Shown piece by piece: positions 40,584 to 47,102 of a stretch of DNA of 47,102 nt. The stretch comes from Hyphomicrobiales bacterium (GTDB lineage Bacteria > Pseudomonadota > Alphaproteobacteria > Rhizobiales > Rhizobiaceae), in the NCBI GenBank assembly GCA_900468535.1, contig UBTY01000038.1, forward strand, positions 1 through 47,102, read 5' to 3'. The number at the start of each line of letters is the position of its first letter. Within the stretch, counting starts at the first letter, position 1. The position numbers and the translations under genes were made by a program. Below the pieces are notes generated by a model, which was given only the letters and a program-made list of their open reading frames with translations, was not told the DNA's origin and made no database searches.

Positions 40584-43132
40584 TGAAGCAGCTCGCCTCC
40601 ACCGTCCTGCTTCTGGTCACGACCTGCTCCGCCGTTGCCCTTGCGCAAACGGTACCCTTCGATATGTCGGGCGAGCGGACGACAGCGCCGGCAGCGCCGC
40701 GCCTTACGCTGCCTGCGTCTCCCCCGACACCACAGGTGCCCGCTGTTGCGCCGGCACCAGCAACGCCAGCACCAAGCACCCCAGCACAGGCAGAGGCGCC
40801 CAAGCCCAGCGTTATTCCGCCATTCTCCGCAGCTCCTGCTCGAACGACCGAGACACCCCCCGCGATCATTCCCGTGACGCCGGCCTCTCCCAGCCAGCCC
40901 GCCGCGGTGCAACCGGCTCAGCAGCCGCAAGGCACTCCGGCACCTGTAGCGACCACAGCTGCCGCTCAACCGGATCAACCGCCACAAGGTGGGGTTTTGC
41001 GTTACCTCATTCCTTCCGCCAAGCTCGGCTTTGACGGCGAGTATGATCGCAAGTCCTGGTCCATCTATCTCACGCCCGAGCAGGCTGCCGCGCCGGCCAA
41101 ATTCAACTTCGCCTATCAGAATGCGATCGTTGTTGCGCCCGAGGCATCCGAGTTCACGGTCCTCCTCAACAATCGCGTGATCGGGCACCAGCAAGTCGGC
41201 TCGCCTGATGGCCAGTCGAATGTGACGTTCGATGTCCCGCCACGGCTGCTACAGCCCGGCGCCAATCTGCTGACATTCGAAGCAACGCATCGCCACCGCA
41301 CCGATTGCACCGTGCAGTCGACGTATGAGCTCTGGTCCGACATCGACCCCTCGAAGACCTATCTGAGCTTTGCGGGCGAGGAAGCCGCGAGGCTCTCCAG
41401 CACCGATGCCATCCGTGCTGTCGGTGTCGACGGAGCGGGAAAGACCGAGTTCAATTTTGTCGTGCCCGCGCTGGAGCAGCCGGGAACAACCAAGCCGCTG
41501 CTGCGGCTCGTGCAGGGCATGGCCGTGTTGAGCGGCATGCCCAACGAGACGTTCTCGTTCAGCACCGGAACGCTGCCGCAATCCGGCCCCGGCAAGATGA
41601 CGGTTCTAGTCGGCACGCCTGCGGAACTGCAGCCTGTCTTCGACGTGCCTCCTGCCGCTCAAGCGGCTCCCATGGCGACTTTCGTCACCGATCCACGCAC
41701 CGGATCCCCGGTTCTTCTGGTGACTGGTCCGTCATGGCCGTCGATCTCGTCGGCCATCGAGACGATCGTGGCAACGACAGACCGCGCGCCGAGCATACGG
41801 CGCGACGTCGTCGCGACCCAGCGCTGGACCGCGCCAGACGCCCCGCTCGTCTTCTCGGACAAGACGATTGCCCTTTCACAGTTGGGCGTGAAGTCGACGG
41901 AGTTTTCCGGAAGGCGTTTCCGTACCAGCTTCAATGTCGCCGTGCCTGCCGACTTTTACGCCAATGCCTATGGCGAGGCGACGGTTCTGCTCGATGCCGC
42001 TTATACGCAGACAGTGCAGCCGGGCAGCCATGTCGACATCTACGTAAACGGAAACATCGCCTCGACATTGCCGATCACGGCGACGGGCGGCGGCATTTTC
42101 CGGCATCTTCCGATCCGGGTCACGATGCGGCATTTCAAGCCGGGGCTGAACACCCTGTCGTTGGAAGCCATCCTGCTCACCAAAGAAGATGACGTCTGCG
42201 TTCCCGGCACCACGGCCGGCGTCGGGCCACGATTCGCCCTCTTCGATACGAGCGAACTCCATATTCCGGACTTCGCGCGCGTCGGGCAGCGCCCCAATCT
42301 TGCGGCCTTCGCCGGCACCGGCTACCCATACGGCCGTGCGACGCAGGCCATCCCGCTGTTCATCGATCGCGTCGATCCCGACACGCTTTCGGCGACCGCA
42401 ACCATTCTCGCACAGATGGCCATCGTCGCGGGACGTCCGATCGAAGTCGAGCCGGCAGCGTCTCCCGGGGCTATCGGCGAACGCGATGCTATTTTTGTCG
42501 GTTCTATCTCGCAGATGCCGCCGGCGGTGCTCACGCAGATGAACATCGCAACGACGAGCCAGGCGGGCTGGCGCCCGCTTGCCGCCACGCAGACGACGCA
42601 GACCGAAACCAACGTCATGTTCGATGAATGGCGCTCCAAGGTGAGCGGTGGCGTCTGGCGTGGCCAGATCACCTCGTTCCAGGAATGGCTGCGGCGCAAT
42701 TTCGATATGTCCCTCAGCTCCCTTCAGTTCGTGCCGGGAGCCGAGGAGCAGTTCTCACCCTCGAACAGCAACAGCTTCATGGTCGCCCAGGGACGCAGCG
42801 CCACCGGTGACTCGACCTGGACCGTTGTGACCGCACCCTCCGCCAAGGACCTGCGCGACGGCGCCAACGCAATCACTGCACAGGAACGCTGGCCGCAAGT
42901 CGCGGGCCACATAACCACCTATTCGGCGAGCACAGGCAAGATCGACAGCGTCCCCGTCAGCCGCTTCGATTTTGTCACCTCGGACCAATGGAGCCTTGCA
43001 AACTATCGCTTGATCGCCGCCAACTGGCTCTCGACCAACATCCTCTCCTACGTATTCCTGTTGATTGCCCTGTCGCTGCTGATTGGCGTCACCACGGCAA
43101 GCATGCTGGGACGGCTGGGCAGGAAGCAATGA
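40583..43132 (+). CDS. bcsB: BcsB, cellulose synthase periplasmic subunit
   Basis: 849 residues. Signal peptide (STVLLLVTTCSAVALA), then an unusual Pro/Ala/Gln-rich stretch of about 110 residues (about 30-140). The BcsB periplasmic domains follow, and a single C-terminal helix (ILSYVFLLIALSLLIGVTTA) anchors it to BcsA. FKPGLNTLSLEA and VPADFYANAYGEA are typical BcsB parts. It guides the emerging glucan into the periplasm and is required for BcsA activity. Longer than E. coli BcsB because of the linker. Overlaps bcsA by 1 bp and bcsZ by 4 bp. Confidence 0.95.
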   Translation: MKQLASTVLLLVTTCSAVALAQTVPFDMSGERTTAPAAPRLTLPASPPTPQVPAVAPAPATPAPSTPAQAEAPKPSVIPPFSAAPARTTETPPAIIPVTPASPSQPAAVQPAQQPQGTPAPVATTAAAQPDQPPQGGVLRYLIPSAKLGFDGEYDRKSWSIYLTPEQAAAPAKFNFAYQNAIVVAPEASEFTVLLNNRVIGHQQVGSPDGQSNVTFDVPPRLLQPGANLLTFEATHRHRTDCTVQSTYELWSDIDPSKTYLSFAGEEAARLSSTDAIRAVGVDGAGKTEFNFVVPALEQPGTTKPLLRLVQGMAVLSGMPNETFSFSTGTLPQSGPGKMTVLVGTPAELQPVFDVPPAAQAAPMATFVTDPRTGSPVLLVTGPSWPSISSAIETIVATTDRAPSIRRDVVATQRWTAPDAPLVFSDKTIALSQLGVKSTEFSGRRFRTSFNVAVPADFYANAYGEATVLLDAAYTQTVQPGSHVDIYVNGNIASTLPITATGGGIFRHLPIRVTMRHFKPGLNTLSLEAILLTKEDDVCVPGTTAGVGPRFALFDTSELHIPDFARVGQRPNLAAFAGTGYPYGRATQAIPLFIDRVDPDTLSATATILAQMAIVAGRPIEVEPAASPGAIGERDAIFVGSISQMPPAVLTQMNIATTSQAGWRPLAATQTTQTETNVMFDEWRSKVSGGVWRGQITSFQEWLRRNFDMSLSSLQFVPGAEEQFSPSNSNSFMVAQGRSATGDSTWTVVTAPSAKDLRDGANAITAQERWPQVAGHITTYSASTGKIDSVPVSRFDFVTSDQWSLANYRLIAANWLSTNILSYVFLLIALSLLIGVTTASMLGRLGRKQ

Positions 43133-44178
43133 GGGCGCTACAATGCTTCATCCTCGCGCTCTTCATGGGCGTGCTTTCTGTTTGCGCGCCAGCCTCGGCG
43201 CAGAATCCGACCATCCCTGCACAGGCATGGGAGGCTTATAAAGCCAAGTTCCTCGATGCGAGCGGCCGGATCATCGACAATGCCAACGGCAATATCAGCC
43301 ATAGCGAGGGACAGGGCTATGGGCTGCTTCTGGCCTACCTCGCGAATAATCCGTCCGACTTCGAGCAGATCTGGTATTTCACGCGCACGGAACTGCTGCT
43401 GAGGGATGACGGACTTGCTGTGTGGAAATGGGATCCGACCGTAACGCCGCATGTCACGGATACCAACAACGCCTCCGACGGCGACATCCTGATTGCCTAT
43501 GCGCTGGCGATGGCGGGCTCATCCTGGCGCAATCAAAACTATCTGACAGCCGCAACCAAGATCGCCGAATCGCTCCTGTCACACGTCGTCGTAAAGTCGG
43601 GCGGGCGTACGATTCTACTACCGGGCGCCGAGGGGTTCATGGCTCCCGGCCGCAAGGATGGGCCTGTCATCAACCCGTCTTACCTGATCTTCGAGGCCAT
43701 TCCCGTCATGGCCGTTCTCGCTCCTTCGGATGCTTGGCAATCGCTGTCTGACGACGGCATGACGCTCTTGCGTGCCATGCAATTCGGGCCGCGAAAGCTC
43801 CCGGCAGACTGGGTAAGCCTGAATCGCCATCCCCAGCCGGCGGAAGGATTCGACCCCGAATTCGGATACAACGCCATTCGCATTCCGCTTTACCTGGCCC
43901 GCGCTGGCGTGACCGACAAGGCCCTGCTCGATCGTCTCGCAACCGGATTGACCGCAGGCGACGGCGCGCCGGCTACCTTCGACCTGCCAAGTGGCCACCC
44001 GAAGCAATCGCTGTCGGACCCCGGTTATCGAATTGTTAACGATGTTGTGGCCTGTGTAACCCGTGGGACAAAGATTCCTGCGTCGTCCCGGCAGTTTGCG
44101 CCGTCGCTGTATTATCCATCCACGCTTCAGCTCCTCGGGCTGGCCTTCGTCGGGGAGAAACATCCGGAGTGTCTGTGA
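43129..44178 (+). CDS. bcsZ: BcsZ/CelC, family 8 endoglucanase
   Basis: 349 residues, signal peptide ending APASA, then a GH8 alpha6/alpha6 barrel. The proton donor is E60 in SHSEGQGYG, and the conserved ASDGD (D117, D119) binds substrate. At the position of the usual base Asp the protein reads FGYNAIRIPLY, with Asn 248. The enzyme trims cellulose in the periplasm and affects fibre assembly; the rhizobial homologue CelC2 acts in root infection. The true start is ATG 43129, overlapping the bcsB stop by 4 bp; the frame extends further upstream within bcsB. It ends over the bcsK start. Confidence 0.93.
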   Translation: MRALQCFILALFMGVLSVCAPASAQNPTIPAQAWEAYKAKFLDASGRIIDNANGNISHSEGQGYGLLLAYLANNPSDFEQIWYFTRTELLLRDDGLAVWKWDPTVTPHVTDTNNASDGDILIAYALAMAGSSWRNQNYLTAATKIAESLLSHVVVKSGGRTILLPGAEGFMAPGRKDGPVINPSYLIFEAIPVMAVLAPSDAWQSLSDDGMTLLRAMQFGPRKLPADWVSLNRHPQPAEGFDPEFGYNAIRIPLYLARAGVTDKALLDRLATGLTAGDGAPATFDLPSGHPKQSLSDPGYRIVNDVVACVTRGTKIPASSRQFAPSLYYPSTLQLLGLAFVGEKHPECL

Positions 44179-46511
44179 GATCCTCTTTCATAGCAGTTGG
44201 TGTTGCTGTCGTTGTGGCCGGCCTGGTCACCGCGCTTAAGGATCGCGTGGCGATCCAGGAAGCGCTTGGCCTGGCGTCGCCAGGACGGTCTGCACCGCAA
44301 CTGATGTTGATGGGGCGGATCACCGGTCCCGAGACACCCTCGCAGAATCCTGCCCGCGACATTAACCTCGTTGCCGATCAGATCCAGACGGCGGCCGGTG
44401 CCGCTCCCTCGTCCACGGCTTTCTCGCCACCGGTTGCTCCGGAACAGATGAACGACGTCGCCCAGGCGGCACCTTCGCCGACCCCGGCGCCAGCAGCGGC
44501 ACAGCCGCCCACACAAACAGCGCCAGCAGCCCAGCCAACCAATCAACCGAAGGTCGACGAGAGCGCGCTTCGTTATTTCGCCAGCCGTGGTGATAAGGCA
44601 CGCCTTCAGGCGGAAATCTCGCGCCTTCAGGCTCTGTATCCGAACTGGGTGCCGCCTGCCGATCCGCTGGCGGTTCCGCAAAGCGGCGACAAGCAGCTCG
44701 AGACCATGTGGAGTCTTTACTCGGAGGGCCGCTACGCCGAGTTGAGAAAGGCGATCACGGACCGGCAGACAGCGGAAGCTGGCTGGCAGCCACCCGCGGA
44801 TCTTCTCGACAGATTAGATGTCGCCGAAGCACGTGCTCGGCTGGTCAATGCCTCTGATCTCAAGCAATACGCAACCGTTGTCGATATCGGCGCGAATACC
44901 CCAAGCCTTCTCACCTGCAGCGACATTGATATCCTCTGGCGGGTTGCCGAAGCTTTCGTGCATACCGACCGGGCCCAGCGCGGTCAGGATGCCTACAGCT
45001 ACATTTTGAAGAGTTGCACCAATCCGCAGGAACGGTTGGCAACGGTACAGAAGGCATCGGGTCTCCTGCCTTACGGTGCCATGCAGCCGCTGCTTGCGCT
45101 TGAGCGGCCTGACGGAAACGGCGGCCGCGAGTTCGACAGCATCCGCAACGACCTGGCGCGAACCTTCGTTGCTGCCGGAAATGCGGATGCCAATCTCGCG
45201 GTCGCGCCCGAATATATCTCGCAGGTCGAGAAGCTCGCCCAGGCTCAAGGGCTGGCGTCCGACAACCTCCTGCTTGGCTGGTATCAGGTGCGGCGTGAAA
45301 ACTACCCGGACGCGGAAAAATGGTTCCGCGCGGCGCGCACGAAGGAAGATTCCGCCAGCGCCTCCCAGGGCCTTGCCTTGGCATTGATCGCCGAGAAAAA
45401 GCCGCAGGAAGCCGAGGATGTCATGTTCAAGTGGCACGACGATTCCGACGACGCGAAGGCAACCTATCTCGCCGCAACGGCCAATCTGATGGCGCTCCAG
45501 CCGCCCGCCAATCTGAGCGAGACCGTGCTCGGTCGTATTGCGACCGTAGTGATAGCAGAGAAATACGTTCCAACCGCCCAGCAGTTCGGCTGGTATGCCC
45601 GTACCCTCAACCAGCCGCAGACGGCCGCGCGCTGGTTCCAGACGGCGCTCCGCTGGAAGGCAGATGACGAGCCGTCCGCCTACGGACTGGCGATCACGCT
45701 TGAGCAGTTGAACGACCGGCGGGGTGTCCAGGATGTGCAGCGTCTTTGGGCCGGACGATCCGAGCGTATAGCACACCTCGGAGACACGTCTTCGCTGACC
45801 CCCGCTGCTCAGCCTCTAGCTCCAGCTCCGACGGCTGTTCAGCCGGTGTCCCAATCGCCCGCTTATCCGCTCGCAGCCCAGCCACAGATAACGACAACAC
45901 CAGCGTCGACCGTTGAGGTGGCGCAAGCGCCCACCATGGCGAGACCCGCCATGCGAACAGTCGCCGTCCAGCGCGGTGGCAGGACAGCGCGTGGCTGCTC
46001 AACGACCGTCGACGCACGCCTGCTCGACCCTGGTAGCGCGTTGACACGTGGATGGTGCCTCATGGATCTCAACCGCCCAATGGAAGCCGTTGAAGCTTTC
46101 GAAGCTGCACTTGCGAGCCCAACGCGGAAGGTGCGCGAAGACGCGGCCTATGGCCAGAGCCTGGCCTATCTGCGAGCCGGGCTTTCCAACAACGCCGCCG
46201 TCGCCGCGACCAAAGCGCCCCAGAGCCGCCAACGCGCCGCGGAGCTTCAGGTCGCAATTCTCTCCGACCGGGCACTGTCGGCATACGGCGCCAAGCGCTA
46301 CCGTGAGACCCTCGTCTATCTGGACCAGCGCGCGCAGTTGCAACAGGAGCGGATCGACCTGATGGTGTTGCGTGGATACTGCTATCTCAACCTGCAAATG
46401 TACGGCGACGCCGAGCGCATCTTCAACGCTGCAGCGGCGACCGGCAATAAAGATGCCTATCGCGGCCTCGCCGATCTGAAGGCGGCGACACATCCCGATA
46501 CGGTGGATTGA
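44175..46511 (+). CDS. bcsK: BcsK, TPR-repeat cellulose synthesis protein
   Basis: About 778 residues. An N-terminal signal/anchor helix (SSFIAVGVAVVVAGLVTAL), a Pro/Ala/Gln-rich linker (about 70-125), a long helical region with degenerate tetratricopeptide repeats (about 125-530), a second Pro/Ala-rich linker (about 540-600), and a C-terminal TPR block (about 630-775: PMEAVEAFEAAL, LRGYCYLNLQMYGDAERIF). No outer-membrane beta-barrel is present, unlike BcsC. It is thought to replace the periplasmic TPR part of BcsC in type III operons. GTG 44175 overlaps the bcsZ stop by 4 bp with GGAG 5 nt upstream; GTG 44169 is less likely. Confidence 0.85.
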   Translation: MRSSFIAVGVAVVVAGLVTALKDRVAIQEALGLASPGRSAPQLMLMGRITGPETPSQNPARDINLVADQIQTAAGAAPSSTAFSPPVAPEQMNDVAQAAPSPTPAPAAAQPPTQTAPAAQPTNQPKVDESALRYFASRGDKARLQAEISRLQALYPNWVPPADPLAVPQSGDKQLETMWSLYSEGRYAELRKAITDRQTAEAGWQPPADLLDRLDVAEARARLVNASDLKQYATVVDIGANTPSLLTCSDIDILWRVAEAFVHTDRAQRGQDAYSYILKSCTNPQERLATVQKASGLLPYGAMQPLLALERPDGNGGREFDSIRNDLARTFVAAGNADANLAVAPEYISQVEKLAQAQGLASDNLLLGWYQVRRENYPDAEKWFRAARTKEDSASASQGLALALIAEKKPQEAEDVMFKWHDDSDDAKATYLAATANLMALQPPANLSETVLGRIATVVIAEKYVPTAQQFGWYARTLNQPQTAARWFQTALRWKADDEPSAYGLAITLEQLNDRRGVQDVQRLWAGRSERIAHLGDTSSLTPAAQPLAPAPTAVQPVSQSPAYPLAAQPQITTTPASTVEVAQAPTMARPAMRTVAVQRGGRTARGCSTTVDARLLDPGSALTRGWCLMDLNRPMEAVEAFEAALASPTRKVREDAAYGQSLAYLRAGLSNNAAVAATKAPQSRQRAAELQVAILSDRALSAYGAKRYRETLVYLDQRAQLQQERIDLMVLRGYCYLNLQMYGDAERIFNAAAATGNKDAYRGLADLKAATHPDTVD

Positions 46512-46526
46512 CGCGCGAATGCGCGT
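46511..46526 (+). other. Hairpin at the end of bcsK
   Basis: ACGCGC-GAAT-GCGCGT, a perfect 6-bp stem, overlaps the bcsK stop codon region. It has no T tract, so it is at most an mRNA-end stabiliser. Confidence 0.3.
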
Positions 46527-46592
46527 TGCGCTGGGCGTAGGTGCTTAAATTGACGAAGCCTCGAGTAAGCGAGCGTGCCGACTAGGTCCTTA

Positions 46593-46838
46593 TCACGCCT
46601 CTGATGAGGCGAGGTCGTCGAAAGATACTTCCGCGAGACGTTCGCGCGCCATACCGATCAGATGATATTGATCGCGAACGCCGTCTCTACAGAGGCCCAT
46701 CAACAGAGTCGCTACGTGAAGCACTCTCCTTCGATCGGTATCGACACCGTTCTCCCGGCAAAGAAGCTTGAGCGCCTCGCTCACAACGGCGAGGTCTGCA
46801 ATATTTGCAGGAGCCCGCAGATCATCTTTTCCAATCAT
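46593..46838 (-). CDS. Small hypothetical protein
   Basis: About 81 residues, soluble and mostly helical (LAVVSEALKLLCRENGVDTD, RRRVLHVATLLMGLCRDG, then YHLIGMARERLAEV), with two cysteines. Short proteins of this look are found across Rhizobiales without assigned function, and I cannot name a family. ATG 46836-46838 has GGAG 6 nt upstream, the best start; the frame is open to a TTG at 46892. Converges with bcsK, about 80 bp away. Confidence 0.65.
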   Translation of the reverse strand: MIGKDDLRAPANIADLAVVSEALKLLCRENGVDTDRRRVLHVATLLMGLCRDGVRDQYHLIGMARERLAEVSFDDLASSEA

Positions 46839-47020
46839 TGCAAACTCCATCGAGCTTTTGTGACCGGTAGCAGATTCGTTGTCTTCGGACAAAAGACGAC
46901 GCGTTGAAGATGGAGCGTCAGAAAATGCGCGGACGATTATCCGGCCGCCGCACTGTTCCTGTTATGGCGGCCCAGCCTAGTATAAATGAAACGCTAGCGC
47001 GTACGACACTCCCCTCAAGC

Positions 47021-47053
47021 AAATCAGCCGGACCCAAGGGCCCGGCTGATTTT
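47021..47053. terminator. Strong bidirectional hairpin terminator
   Basis: An 11-bp perfect stem AAATCAGCCGG/CCGGCTGATTT is extended by CCC/GGG in the loop and flanked by TTTTT on the plus strand and by A/T-rich ends on both sides. On the minus strand it would end the gene entering from the right edge. The region 46893-47020 has no gene I can support. Confidence 0.7.
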
Positions 47054-47073
47054 TCATAGCTCTGAAACAAACC

Positions 47074-47102
47074 TTAGAACGTTGCCGCACCGCTGCCCCA
47101 TG
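47074..47102 (-). CDS. Last codons of a gene beyond the right edge (possible outer-membrane protein)
   Basis: On the minus strand, eight codons reading WGSGAATF end in TAA at 47074-47076, about 20 bp before the hairpin terminator. A final Phe preceded by an alternating pattern is typical of outer-membrane beta-barrel proteins. Only these residues are visible, so both the gene and its class are tentative. Confidence 0.3.

Noticed and set aside
42988..43128. N-terminal extension of bcsZ inside bcsB
   Set aside because: The extension has no signal peptide and overlaps bcsB; ATG 43129 gives a standard export signal and an ATGA overlap.
1..47102. Mobile elements, CRISPR arrays, toxin-antitoxin or phage-defence genes
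   Set aside because: I looked for transposases, integrases, terminal inverted repeats, spaced direct repeats, and small paired genes. The single XRE protein at 6583-6885 has no toxin partner. Nothing else supported such a call.

Overview
The window comes from a GC-rich alphaproteobacterium, almost certainly a member of the Rhizobiaceae (Rhizobium, Agrobacterium or Ensifer group). The main reasons are a pha-type cation/H+ antiporter with a fused A/B subunit, a cellulose operon headed by bcsN and ending in bcsK, a QuiNAc O-antigen cassette resembling wreV-wreQ-wreU, and a CtrA-type operator. The DNA looks chromosomal. I see no insertion sequence, phage gene, CRISPR array, tRNA or rRNA.

Layout. 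(1) 1-281: the 5' part of folD, leaving the window at the left edge. (2) 479-6492: phaAB-C-D-E-F-G, one compact minus-strand operon for a multisubunit K+(Na+)/H+ antiporter; the first gene has no normal start codon where the protein should begin. (3) 6583-12306: a small XRE regulator, a polar amino-acid-type ABC importer (minus), a divergent HutC-like GntR regulator with a LysR regulator, and a small exported protein. (4) 12326-14719: a cytoplasmic GH3 hydrolase and an exported c-type cytochrome.

(5) 14888-26242: a catabolic island. A seven-gene minus-strand operon encodes a spermidine/putrescine-type ABC importer (binding protein, two permeases, ATPase), a metallo-beta-lactamase-fold hydrolase, an aldehyde dehydrogenase and a guanidinobutyrase-like ureohydrolase. 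Divergent from it lie a TetR regulator, an NTF2-like protein and a second, different ureohydrolase. Convergent with it is a two-component FMN monooxygenase with its flavin reductase. Together these suggest uptake and oxidative/hydrolytic breakdown of an N-substituted guanidino or polyamine-like compound. The substrate is unknown, and this is the best candidate for an undescribed system.

(6) 26325-29157: an alditol oxidase and a CNNM/CorC-type membrane protein. (7) 29446-35076: a surface-polysaccharide operon with a GT25 glycosyltransferase, an O-antigen ligase/polymerase, a large nucleotide-sugar 4,6-dehydratase, a sugar 4-reductase and an initiating sugar-phosphate transferase. (8) 35101-37114: a LacI regulator divergent from an inositol-monophosphatase-family phosphatase, with a palindromic operator candidate between them. 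(9) 37257-46511: a type III cellulose operon, bcsN-bcsA-bcsB-bcsZ-bcsK, preceded by an exact TTAA-N7-TTAACCAT CtrA box. (10) The right edge holds a small hypothetical gene, a strong hairpin terminator, and what may be the last codons of an outer-membrane protein.

All calls are made by eye from sequence motifs; no database search was run.
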